Position numbers and translations under genes: made by a program. From NCBI GenBank assembly GCA_013420905.1, contig JAAXNY010000006.1:4092001-4156000 (forward strand): a DNA stretch of 64,000 nt. The letters run 5' to 3'. The stretch comes from Collybia mongolica (taxonomy: Eukaryota > Basidiomycota > Agaricomycetes > Agaricales > Clitocybaceae). The notes under the pieces are model-generated. The model did no database searches. It was not told the origin of the DNA and saw nothing but the letters and a program-made list of their open reading frames with translations. Shown here one piece after another: positions 25,312 to 36,044 of this stretch (the first letter of the stretch is position 1; each line of letters begins with the position of its first letter).

Positions 25312-26582
25312 ATGGCATCCTATTATGGCCCTGACGAAGATACTACCACAATCCTTCTGGAGCGCACATTTGTTGCCGGCGTTTTCATCTGCGGAGTCGG
25401 ATATGGTAAACGCATTAAACACTGAATGTTATGTAGTCCATTCTAACGTTCGCTATCGCCACTACAGGGGTTCAGCTTGTGCTCTACACGACATGTTTCC
25501 GCTACCTGTGGAGTACCAGGAAACATCGGCGTCAGTCCATTTGGCTCCTTGCCTATATCAGCACCCTACTTTGTATTGAATCTGTCTTCGAGGCTGATCA
25601 GGCCCGCACCGTCCAGGATGTCTATATTGATAATCGCAACTACCCCGGGGGGCCCTGGGTATACTTCCTCCACACACAAAATCTCCCAGTCAACGTTATA
25701 TTTATCGCGATGCTGTTTGTCTTGACTTTCCTTGCCGATATGCTTGTGGTGAGCTTGTAATCCCCATACGGTGATGGAGCCAGAAGCTCATCTTTGTTGG
25801 CAGTTATGGAGATGCTGGGTTATCTGGGCTTCTTTCGGAAAACGCACAGCATACCTGATCATAGCCTTCCCAGCCTTGATGCTTCTAGCATCTTTTGGTG
25901 TGTCGTCACCCACTTGTCTGGAATGTGGAGTTAAAGCCTTTACTTCTAGTTATGGGTACACTGTGGACATTTGGATCAAGTCAGCCTGGACTAACCCTGT
26001 ACAGCAAGTTATCAGTAGTCTATGGGACGTCCTATCAAACAATTTCCCTGAGCATTAACGTCGTACTCACAATCCTCATTACTATTCGCCTTCTTATGCA
26101 CCGCAGGAAAATCCTGGTCACCCTTCCTGAGGATTACTCTAAACACTATATATCACTTATCACGATAATAGTCGAGTCTGCTGCCTTATACTCGGTTTTC
26201 GCTGTCGTCTTCCTCATTACCTATGCCGTGAACAACCCTCTCAACCAAGTTTTCCTCAATGTTGCATCCTCGTCGCAGGTATGTTACCACATACCGTCGT
26301 TTGGTGGACAGCGTCTAATCCAGATTACAGCAAATTGCTAACTATTTGATTATTTGCCGGATCGCTGAAGGTAAGGCATGGGGTAAAGACACCCTTGTAC
26401 AACAAACAACCTTGCGTTTCCGTGCGGCTCGCCAAATCACCACAATGACGACTACAGAGTTAGGGATGATCCGAGTCGACGACGTCGAGAGCGTTTCGAC
26501 CGGAAATATCCATGCGGCTGGGGGTGAATTTAAACGGAATGGCCCAGAAAAACCGTCAGGTTCCTCAATGACCGCTCTATGA
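25312..26582 (+). CDS. Seven-transmembrane protein, Agaricomycete-type (tandem copy 2)
   Basis: ATG 25312 (MASYYGPDEDTTT). The exon layout mirrors copy 1: exon 1 ends in GVGY, the next resumes with GVQLVLYTTCF. Shared blocks include RTVQDVYIDNRNYPGGPW, PVNVIF, LWRCWVIW, MGTLWTFGSSQPGL and KHYISLITIIVESAALYSV. The membrane core is well conserved between the copies, while the N-terminus and the cytosolic tail (here with a VDDVESVS stretch) diverge, as expected if the tails set signalling. Function unknown; probably a membrane receptor-like protein. A TATA-like sequence stands upstream. Introns fall at corresponding positions in the two copies. Confidence 0.8.
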
Positions 26583-26892
26583 ACGTAGCTGTACCAACAA
26601 GGCTTCGACAGGGACGTGTATATTTATGGTTTGATATTTGAAATAGAAAACAATCAGGCAGTTGATGATCATGTCTCAAAACGCGAACTGCCATACCGCG
26701 TCTCCACACGTGACAGCGTGCCATCATCACGTCCCCAGTTCGGGTTCAGATTTGAGATGGTTGAAGTCCTGTCAGTGGACAACAATTTCACACAACGCGC
26801 TTCCGCCCGCTGCTTTTCCAGGGTTGATCTGAGCTGAACTTTTTTCAACCCACTACCCAACAGGTGTAACCCGTCAACCAGAACGACTAATA

Positions 26893-27480
26893 TGTCTGAA
26901 CCTGTCGAGAAAAGTCTTCCCGAGGTAGCGGAGGCGTTGGCTGCCAATGGAGAGAATAATAAGTTTGAAGAGGTATCGGGGGCAGTTGATGACCAGGGCG
27001 AGGAGAGTGACGAATACGAGGATGTCGACTATGAGGTGCGCGGATAGGCTTTCGTCTCCGTCCAGCCACTCAACTTCTCAAAAGGAGGAGAAACAAATCG
27101 TCGGAGATGAAGACGACGAGGATGAGGACGAGGAAGACAACGAAGATGAACAAAATGGGGAGGTCCGTGGTCCACGCGTCAAGTAGGCGCCTGACTGATA
27201 AAATTGCACAGCAAACATCTGGGGGCTTGACGGCATTGTTACTTGGAAACGTAGGTTGCTTTTCCATAAATCCCCTGCTTCCAAATAATTATCGAACTCT
27301 GTTTAGCCCAACGCTGGTGAAGAGGAAGAAGAAGAAGAAGAGGGCGAGGATGATGAGTATGTCGAGGAAGCGCCAGTGCCCGCGACCCCGAATAGCAAAA
27401 AGAGAACCATTGATGAGTTGGTGGGTGATGTCGACAACGAGGCAAGCGAAGAGTCCGAAGCCAAGAAGGTTAAAGCTTGA
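26893..27480 (+). CDS. Very acidic, probably nuclear, uncharacterised protein
   Basis: Four exons: 26893 to about 27034, then an exon of Asp/Glu residues ending near 27160, a 39-nt exon (27212-27250), and a final exon ending at 27480. The protein is mostly Glu/Asp runs, with one uncharged module (QTSGGLTALLLGN) coded by the 39-nt exon alone. The end carries basic clusters (KKRTIDELVGD and KKVKA) that could form a bipartite nuclear signal. This composition recalls histone chaperones and prothymosin-like proteins, but no defined domain such as CHZ is visible. All introns are GT-AG and keep frame, which supports the model over chance open frames. Confidence 0.6.
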
Positions 27481-29007
27481 AATTATAGTCCTTTTCCAGA
27501 GCACGGGCCACTGGGGCAAACGAAAGGCCACTAAATTTTTTATTTATTCTTTTTTATACCCTGTCTTCAGTGGTACACAGATAGAACAATTACTCACCGA
27601 TTTGTATGTATTGGTAGTTGTGTTTGAAATAGAGGAAAAACAAGGTCGGGGGTCTCCTGCACGAGGTACCACTCAAGTCCAGAACGCGAATAAGTAAAAA
27701 AAAAGTCAACAAATCTTGTCATTTTCATCCCCCGCTGCATATGCATCAGATAGTCGAAATCTCAAACGTCAATTAGGGCGCTCAAAACGTTAGTTCTTCT
27801 ACAGGACCGCCCAATTGAAGATTTCTGGCATGGGCCTTCGTCCTGGCAGCGTTCAAACGTTAATGTTCACCATTAACCTTTGACTGCCTTTAGCTTGCCC
27901 CAACTATCTCGAATCATTGATTTTCTCTTTTGCTTCTAATATCAAAGGCCTAGAAATTCTACAGGAGGATTTTTACCACAGACTCTACCAATCAATCTCT
28001 GTCGATTCTCAGGTATCTTTCCGATACAACGAGAACTTCCCGTCCACATTCAAGTCCTCCCACCAAATTCGACTGTCGCCTGCGTGGAGGCTTGCAGCTA
28101 CACTACGCCAAGTGGGCGCCTGAATTCGCTGTGATTAGCATGCAGCAACTACAAGGTCTCTATGTACCAAAAACACCGGCCCAGGCGAGACCACTCTGAT
28201 GCCAACGATGCAATTAAGAGATTACGCCCAAGGCCTCTGCCATTGACGAAGCCACGATCCAGAGGCCGGTCGACGGCGCTTTGCATTGCCCCGTGAACAT
28301 GTTTCAAGAAATCACATCCCATTTGAATTCCGATGACTCTGGGGCAGTACCGGATTTACATATTCTGACCTTCTGGTTCATTACAGTGACGTCGAACACA
28401 TGATCTATGCTATGAAATTCAAATGTCCTCCTGTTTCGCCATCTTTCTTGTTCAGATTTCCTTGCCATGCTGCCTTGTAGAATCCAACACTGTTCGACCA
28501 TGATGCATAAACACTGACCAACGTACGAGCTGCGAGCACTCCCCCAACACAATCATCTACCGGGCCCCCACGTTCAGCCCAAGTTTGATTTCGACCCCAA
28601 AAGAACTGCCTGAATCACTGTACCCTGTAACGATGACGTCTTCGGGCTCGGGTACCATTCTTGACGTAGTTGGACAATCTACATGAGTGGCTTCAGGAGA
28701 GAATTGGCAACCATCCATCTATAGTGATCCCGGTCTCTGAATGTTTTAGTGAACGGAGATGATACCTACGAGCGCGGAAAACCCTATAGCTAAAAGCCAG
28801 TTTGCTGGTCAGAGAAGTAGTTACAGTCACAATGCATCATTAGAAAAAAAAAAGTTACAATGAGTGTGTAGCAAAGGGCTAAATGTATGTCCGTTGCAAG
28901 AAGAGCCATTATATAGGAATAATATTTAGAGTTCATGTCCGAATATTGTAGTAGTGTATTCCGTAAGGCGTGCGCGCGAAGAGAGATAGTCAGAGAGAGT
29001 TGAAGAA
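27481..29007. other. Intergenic region
   Basis: About 1.5 kb with no recognisable gene. A minus-strand stretch near 28600-28680 reads as plausible protein for about 40 codons but lacks a start and splice context. It may be a relic. Confidence 0.35.
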
Positions 29008-30001
29008 TCAACAGAGCTCGCATAATATGCCACTGATGCAGAGGCCTATGAAGGTTAGAAGAAGGAGCATCCCCGAGGCAGCAACCAGGATCCAGTCCAA
29101 AACAGAGTGCCGGATAGACCCATCATCAGAGTCAACCAGGGGAACAGCTTCCCCAGTCGTCTTGTTCAGACAATCCAGCAGGGCCGTGTCAATACCGTCG
29201 GGAAGTTGTGTATCAGGTGTACCTTCAGGTCCGAAAGTAGCACTATTGTTGTAGCCGTCCAACGTGAGTACGACGCTGCTCGCTCGATAGTACTGAATAG
29301 CCTGTTCCGGTTGCGCCTGAGAGGAATCACTGATATTACTGACGAGGACGATGCTAGAGTCTGCAATCAGGCTGTGGCACTTGTTGTCAATCTCGTCGCC
29401 GAGTGCCACAGTGGTATCATTGTCTGCAATCAAGCGATATATCGTTCCCGTAGATCCTGATCTAAACGCCGTTGACATTAAAGCACCTCCTGGCCTGTGT
29501 ATGCTTCCGGGAAGGCCATACTATAGAAGGGACTTCAGGCGAAAGGGTAAAAAAGGACGGACAGCGACTAACTTCGGAAGAGTATAGATACGTGACCGAC
29601 GTTGTAGCGAACACGCTCATCCAAACGATAGGCCAATAGAAGTACGGGAAGCCCCTTCCGTTGACGCCACGCCCAGATAAACCAGGATACCCACTCCCAT
29701 ATTCTCTACAAGACATCAAAATCAGCCACTGTCGCGTCGAGCAAACTTGGACATTAATATACCGAGATCCATATACACTCTTCCGGTCGCCACCGCCAGC
29801 CTGACGGCCCCCAAAGTTGGGTCCAGCTCCAGTAGAGATGGGTAATATCGTTACTTGACTACCGCCCGACCCATAGACCGATGCAGATTTGGGGGACCCC
29901 CCGATGTGGAGCGATGGTTTGAATCCCTTGAATCCGCCTCTGCCTCCCTTCCTTCGGTTGAGTTTAGAAGGTCCAGCAGTAGACACAAACGGGATAAACA
30001 T
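29008..30001 (-). CDS. Glycine-rich two-pass membrane protein, Agaricomycete-type
   Basis: Start ATG at 30001. The first exon is Gly/Arg/Lys rich (RRKGGRGGFKGF) and ends in SVYGSR. A 57-nt intron leads to EYGSGYPGLSGRGVNGRGFPYFYWP followed by a membrane helix (IVWMSVFATTSVTYLY). A second intron (near 29520-29571) precedes YGLPGSIHRPGGAL and an extracytosolic domain with RLIADNDTTVALGDEI and PEQAIQYYRASSVVLTLDGYN. The C-terminus is a second helix (WILVAASGMLLLLTFIGLCI). I have the impression that the GRGFP-YWP and QYYRASSVVLTLDGYN blocks recur in mushroom genomes, but I know of no function. An upstream exon with a hydrophobic leader (about 30054-30095) is possible and would extend the N-terminus. 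Confidence 0.62.
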
Positions 30002-30866
30002 CTTCGTGGGTAAAATGGTAGTGGATGGGTGGCCTTACCGTACACACTAATGCTACATTTATATATATCAGGCGTTTTGGGATGTGGCGCATACTTCCTA
30101 TTCTCGGAAGAAAAGGCTCTGCCAGAAATACAGCAGAACAAGAATTCACGTTGTTGCCTAGCCACGGAGTTGGGCGGCAGGTGTCGGGTACAGGGCACTA
30201 CCAGAGGCGAAAGGCTTGTGTGGAAACAGAAAGGCGGGCGGGAGGGACAACTGCCTTGTGAAAGACAAGCCTGTGCCAAGGGCGCGTTCTACTTGTATTT
30301 GCATTTGAAGGAATTACTGTGCAGGGGTCTTGATGTCGACCTTATACGGATAAAAGCCCCCACAAGAACAACAGGTATTCCAAGGCCATTTCAGGGAGGC
30401 AGAAATTCCACATGGTGTTCGAAATTGAACCGCAGCGGCCTTCCGCTAGGCGTTCTTTAGGCTGCGATAGACCACCTGTCCAACGTTATAGCCTAGGCGT
30501 CAAAGGCGGTTTTCCCGGTCGTGGTCGTGGTCAAGGTGCAAAAGAATGGTTTCGGAGAATTCCGATGTGGCGTTGAGTCGTACAGGTGGCACATGGTCCA
30601 GTACTACGGACTCCGTCCCAGGGGAGGGATCCTAGTATGTTTTCCACAGCAGGTTTCGTAGTCTGTATGCAGTCTAAGTTGTGGACAACAGGGTGCCAAA
30701 AGTGTAAGCCTCTGTTAAAAGGTACACGAGATCTCCCGCAAGTGTTGGTACTCCGCGTTCGTTACTTCAAAAGAGGGTTCGAGTAATGATGAGAGGCTAC
30801 ATGTGATAAGAGAATGCAGCAGAGGACGAGGAAAACTTCATTCAGACTTAGTTGAGCGCCAAGCGA
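30002..30866. other. Intergenic region
   Basis: Contains the promoter of the glycine-rich membrane protein (TATA-like TATATATAA at about 30059-30068 on either strand) and the 3' flank of the PNPOx-like gene. No other coding support. Confidence 0.4.
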
Positions 30867-31651
30867 CTAGGGCACAACCGCTTCAGATTCCCATTCTCCA
30901 CTGGCGGTCCTCCAGAACCTCGTCCGCCGATTTGGCACCACTCCCAATTCCACCATGTCCACATCTGTCGGATCCACGATCACCAATGCGAAATTCCCCA
31001 GGGCAGTCTGCCAGTTCCTCTTGGTCTCCTCATCACTGTCCTCCCCCGGCTCTTCCAACTTGACCGGCCACCGCTTCGCCTCCTCTTCCCCGCCCACCAA
31101 GGGGCTCCCAGGGACGGGGCGGCACCAACTCGCCTTCATATGACCGCTCATCCCCTTGAACATCTTCTGCCGCTGCGCCTCCCAGTCAAACCCCTCCCTA
31201 TGCATGCCCGCCAGCGCGCTCCCAAACAACACATTCTTTACATTATCAGCAAAGTGTTTGTACAGCGCGTGCGTGGGGATGGGGATCACGCTCGCGAGAC
31301 CGGAGATGCGGAACTGCTCCTGCGTCCCGTCGATCCACCATGCGAGCTGCACGTGCGGATTGGACACGATCTGGGAGACCTTGGGCGTACGGATGTCGGT
31401 TGAGCTTACGAGCAGCGGGAGCGAGGGAGCGGACGCCGGGGAGAGGAAGGTGCGGAATATATGAGACCGTACGAGGGGCACGGGCGTGGTGGGGTCTATG
31501 GTCGCGAGCTGAAAGACTTGGGGATGGGGAGGTATGAGTATGACGATGTTGGATTAATCTGGACAGCGCGACTCGTCTCACCAACTGATTTTTCGTGTTC
31601 TGCGAGTGCATTGGTGATGGCAGTTTTCCAACGAGGAACAGTGGATGTCAT
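30867..31651 (-). CDS. Pyridoxamine 5'-phosphate oxidase-like FMN-binding protein
   Basis: Two exons. Exon 1 (31582-31651) encodes MTSTVPRWKTAITNALAEHE and ends after one base of a Val codon; after the intron the chain continues FQLATIDPTTPVPLVRSHIFR. The body has STDIRTPKVSQI, the pattern HVQLAWWIDGTQEQFRISG and a C-terminal NRRTRFWR block. These are hallmarks of the split-barrel PNPOx-like family with the Alr4036-type FMN-binding domain. Such proteins bind FMN; whether this one oxidises pyridoxamine phosphate is doubtful, since fungi carry a separate true PNPOx. About 230 residues, the usual size. An acidic insert (EEPGEDSDEETKRN) lies in the middle. Confidence 0.85.
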
Positions 31652-32088
31652 TTTATGAGACGATAAGATTAAGAGCTCAAGGGGTGGTGGTAGACCGTTT
31701 GAATCAGGTTCTGTTCAAGTCAACAAATTTACAAGTCGACAGATGGTATTCTATAAATACACCTCCTCCGCCTCCATACCACAACATCAACTCGCTCCTC
31801 CTTCATCTTTCTGGTACATGTATACGGCGTCTGAGACTCCTGGAGTCGCGATTGCGGCATACGAGATGATCACATGCCCGAGAAATTGATGAATGCAGTA
31901 CTGCAATGTGCCAACCATACCTCTCTACCCTAACCTCAAGGTGAGCAAAATCAGCAGTTCGCTCAAGGTCTTGAGTTTTTTCACCGTTTATAAACTGATT
32001 CCTCTAGGAACATGTGTTCTGATTCTGTGATCCAAGAGCGGAAACCCCACTTCGAAATCATATGGTGCCACTCCAAATGCTCCTCTTT

Positions 32089-33449
32089 TCGATGCCGCGG
32101 AACATACGCGAGATGATTGCAGGGGGGCAGAAGCACCTCGATGATCTCGATGTGGAAATCGCTGCCACGGACGCGGCTGGGACTTCGCTGGCCTGACTCG
32201 CTGCCTTGGGCCCTCGGCCAGGTGTGCTCAACGTGGAGAGAAATAGCGCTGGCGGAGCCACTCCTGTGGAGTCGCACTCCGACTTTCGGACCTACTCTTT
32301 GGTCGAGTCCTTGATGTCTGTTCACACCGCGGCAGTGGGGGTATAATCGAGTTCTCTTGCATCATGACATGCCACGAGAATTGGGAAACCTTGCTCGAGC
32401 TCATATCCGTCCATCCTTTGCGAATTCGCAGCCTTCGACTTGTGACTTCATATTCGTCTCATCCACCCTCCCCGAATCCTGGTGTTCCCCTGGAAGTTTT
32501 TGGTTCGCTTGAGTCGTTGATCATGGTGGACGACCTGCAAACCCACCATAATTATGTGATTCCACAAGCTGCTTTTTCGCTTGCTAGTAATTTGCGACGG
32601 GCAAGACTGTTGCTGGCGCATGAAGACATCGAAATTCGAAGTACCTCGTCTTCCAGATATAGCTGTATACCCCTTCCTTGGGCACAGTTAACAGGACTCG
32701 TTATTACAGCCATATCTCCTATTACATGTTTGGGGGTTCTCGAACAATGCGTGCAACTCGCCAGCTTCAGGGTGAAACTCACTCCCGACGAAATTTACCA
32801 TCCTTGTCGTTTCAGTCTCGCTCCTTTACCTCACCTTCACCCCCTATACGTCTCTCCAGGCATTATACTCGATTTTGGAGATTTTATGGATGCACTGACC
32901 CTTCCAGCGCTGAAGAGCATAACATTCGGTGACACCATATCACAGAAAGACTGGCCACAGCAAAGTGATCTGAATCTTTTAAACCGTTCGGGAAATGCTG
33001 TGGAATCATTTCACACCAGATATTTTGCCTTGGAAGGCGTCGGTGTTGTACCGCTGATGCGAGCCATGCCTCAGCTCACAGAAATTATAGTCTTCGCAAG
33101 GGATAGTATATCCGAGAAAGCATTTGAGATGATGAAATCCGAAAAACTGGCCCCCAGATTACGTCTATTCAAAGAATGGGAGGCTCCCCCCATGCACGCT
33201 GCCCTAGACTTTTTGGAGAGTCGATGGTTCCGAGATACGAGGGAATCCGTGACGTTCAATTTTATATTGGGGAAAAGCTGTATACTGCAGCTGATGAGGA
33301 GGAGTCCTGCCACATTTACAGCAGCACGGTCGCAAGATAAAGGTCAAACGCTTTATAGAGGATTATGTATAGTGGATGCCCCAAAATTGCGGAGACGCTA
33401 TATATATAAAGGACGCGTTATTGGTCTTGATGTCATGGTTAGATCATGA
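32089..33449 (+). pseudogene. Decayed F-box/leucine-rich-repeat-type gene
   Basis: The pieces of an Agaricomycete F-box protein are present but in different frames. At 32089 the frame MPRNIREMIAGGQKHLDDLD resembles the usual N-terminal helix. At about 32170 another frame gives RWPDSLPWALGQVCSTWREIA and PLLWS, the end of an F-box. The stretch that normally links them (the LPPEILSEIF part) is missing, and the frame ends in TGA near 32313. A third frame, with ATG 32364, is open for 361 residues to 33449 and carries the variable repeat region. In intact members these parts form an SCF-complex substrate receptor. I see no intron that would join them, so deletion plus frameshift is the simplest reading. 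The 361-residue part could still be expressed. Confidence 0.55.
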
Positions 33450-33515
33450 TGACATCACAATATTTCACTCATACATAAAATTGCCAGCGTTACCACTCTT
33501 AAGTCATTAAACAAC

Positions 33516-33957
33516 ATGCAGTCCAAAGTCGGAAACCCTCAAGTGTATGAAGCCGGAGACCAGAGGTATACCTCGTCAAGTCTGAATTATTCCAAGAATG
33601 CTCTCATACGTCTATGTTTATAGAACTCACAAGGGGTCTAGTGGAGGGCCAGACAAGTCCGGCGTCGGGCCCGACAAAGCATACATTGACCTCGACTCCG
33701 AGTGGGTTCTCCTTGCTTTTACGTTTACACCAACATAACATGTACTTCTCAGGGACCAGCGCAGCCTAGCGGACAAGCTCGCATCAGCTAGAGGGGGCGA
33801 GAATTACAACGACGAAAATACGAAGAAGGTAACAAACCCATTGGCTCCTGCGCATGCGCATGGGAACGAGCCGTCGTGGGGGGCGAAGATCGATGCAGAT
33901 ATACAGGCGGAGGAAGAAGATTTGCTGAGGAACAAAGGGAAAGCTACAGGCGCGTAA
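33516..33957 (+). CDS. Small hydrophilic conserved protein
   Basis: Three exons (first 33516-33565, second from 33624, third running from about 33755 to 33957) joined by GT-AG introns that keep frame. The product of about 110 residues begins MQSKVGNPQVYEAGDQR, continues KAYIDLDSEDQRSLADKLA and ends with HGNEPSWGAKIDADIQAEEEDLL. Polar throughout, with no signal peptide or membrane helix. Similar small proteins with an N-terminal GNPQ-YEAGDQR block and a C-terminal HGNxPSxGAxID block occur in many fungi; no function is established to my knowledge, although the style resembles stress-induced hydrophilic proteins. The start is the first ATG of the frame. Confidence 0.7.
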
Positions 33958-34551
33958 TCGAGGACATTAATCGAGGACATTGTTTGACTTGTATCATTAC
34001 CGCTGGCGTTGTAAACGTCTAATTCACGTCGTCTGGGTCAATAAGGTCGGGATGTGGCGTGATGCCATCAGACTTGGTCTAGATCGTTGTTCATTGCGTT
34101 GCCTGGGGATTTGAAATTACAGTGGGATATATACCTCCGTGGCGCGGGGGTAGATTTTGGGCATAAATGAACGCGTTCCATCAACCACCGAGCGTCTTTT
34201 TCGCCGAAATGAACATGATGGAAGGCCAAGAATCTCTGTCTTGTTTGGGGTTTATGTCACGTGCTACAGGCTCGTTGCGACGTTGACTGGCGACTGCATT
34301 CCTGGTGCCACATAACACTTGTTGATGCATGGGTTTTCAGCGACGCGCGTCCAATTTACTTGCTGCACGTAATATTAATATTTCGTGACCCACATGCAGA
34401 TGACAGATAGGCGCGATGCTGCAGATGCACGCGTAAGCGAGACACGTGCACGTGATCCTGTACGCGGTGTGTAAGTTTGGTTGTTGTCAACGACGGCTAG
34501 GGATGAAATAAATAACACGCTCCTAGCTGGAATCAAATCTTGCCTCCTACC
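33958..34551. other. Intergenic region upstream of homeodomain gene
   Basis: About 590 bp, no gene seen. Between 34440 and 34465 there are repeated ACGTGCACGTGATC palindromic elements, including an E-box CACGTG, which could be regulatory for the homeodomain gene. Confidence 0.4.
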
Positions 34552-35433
34552 ATGTATGCCACCATCTCCGCCTCCCTCTCCCGTACGCCCTCCACCACCA
34601 GCATCTCCGAGTCCGACGAACCTGGCGCGAGCAACCCAGCCAACATTTCACGCAGAACGCGCAAACGCTTCACCAATGTTCAGCTAACCATGCTTGAGCA
34701 GCTCTTTCATCAAAACTCCCATCCATCGCGCGAGGAACGTGACACCGTCGCGAGACTCGGGGGAATGTTCGTGCATTTAACCCTATGCTTCCTTTCATGC
34801 GCGCCACAGCTTCACTAACTTGCACGCAGGGAGACAAAATCCGTGACCATCTGGTTTCAGAACAAGCGCCAGACAGAGCGCAAGGTCGCGCTCAACAACA
34901 GCACTAATTCCAGTAGCCGCAGCCCCGCGTCGTCGCCCCTGACTGCCCCTGGCCGCAGCGTGTACTCCTCGTCGTCCGTGGCATCGTCCTCACGCCCCTC
35001 GCTCGACCGCGTCGCCTCGCGCTCGGAGCTCCGCGCACCCGCGCCACGCACGCCCACACGGCGACACGCACCCGGCACTGCCATTTGGGACATCATGCCC
35101 TCGTCTCCGGTCGCACCACCCTTCAGCCCCCCGTCGCGGGAGTACGTCGAGTTCGGCAAGTCGCACCGGACCCTCGAGTGGGCGTGCGCTGCGGCGCGGC
35201 TGGCAGACAAGGACGGGAGTGGCGCGAAGAAGGGCCGGCGGGAGAAGATGGACACGCTCGATTGGACCGAAGACGAGGTGGAGGAAGCGATCACGCCACC
35301 GAGTACATGGGGTGGTGAGGACAAAAGGTGGTCCATGGAACCTGGAGGAAAAATAATTGTCCTACAAAAGGGAGTGCAGGACGACGACATGATGAAAGCG
35401 GCAATAGCTCTATGTGGGCTCGGACGTCGATGA
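34552..35433 (+). CDS. Homeodomain transcription factor
   Basis: ATG 34552; one 63-nt intron (34767-34829) splits the homeodomain just before helix 3. The domain covers roughly residues 33-92: a basic arm (SRRTRKRF), helix 1 (QLTMLEQLFHQN), helix 2 (REERDTVARLGG) and recognition helix VTIWFQNKRQTERK with the invariant W, F, N and R. It has 60 residues, so it is not a TALE type and is unlike the longer HD1/HD2 mating-type proteins; no mating-type neighbours are seen. The rest is Ser/Pro-rich, then an acidic C-terminus with a TLDWTEDEVEEA patch. Nuclear DNA-binding regulators of this kind (for example hom genes of mushroom-forming fungi) act in mushroom development; that role here is inference. 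Confidence 0.86.
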
Positions 35434-36044
35434 GGGAGAGGGAATCATGGTAATGCGCGGTGTAACGATAATGGGGATGGACGGGAAAAGCGTATCTTTA
35501 ATTATTAAATTTTTATGAATTGTTCCAACAGCACAACATACCAACACTTCACGACATATCATGCTATTATACCATGCGATCGAAGCTAGGCCCGAGACCA
35601 ACCGTTCTTACGACGTTCCGACGGACATGAATACCCTCCTCAGGTGTTTGGACTGCCCCGGTTTCATCGCTTGTAGCGTATTGAAGTCTGTTTTTTTTAT
35701 GTCGTCTCACCTTCCAGTTCCCAGTGCACAATGTTGCCTGTGGAGATGGATGACTGTGGTAGTCGACCGTAAAATGCTACATACTGTTATACCCATATAA
35801 AAAAAAAAGGATCATCTAAAACTCATTATTGACATGCGATATTTACATCATCAGGCATAAAAAAAAAAGGACATGGGGGAAAAAAAATCGTCGTCATGTA
35901 CAAACGTTGCGCGCCATTCGATACATACATTCATCGTTCGTGTGTGCTGAGAACCCAAAACCCAATTAATGCGTGAGATAAAGGAGTGGAAGGGGCAAGA
36001 AAAGAAAAGAGGACAAAAGACAGACAGTAATAATGAACGATACC
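35434..36044. other. Intergenic region with A-tracts, between convergent genes
   Basis: The 3' flanks of the homeodomain and sterol-transfer genes meet here. The block ATAAAAAAAAAAGGA occurs twice, at about 35797-35811 and 35857-35871, and another A-run follows at about 35880. No gene seen. Confidence 0.45.

Noticed and set aside
28590..28690. Short protein-like stretch on the minus strand (EPEDVIVTGYSDSG)
   Set aside because: About 40 codons, with no start or splice sites; left as intergenic.
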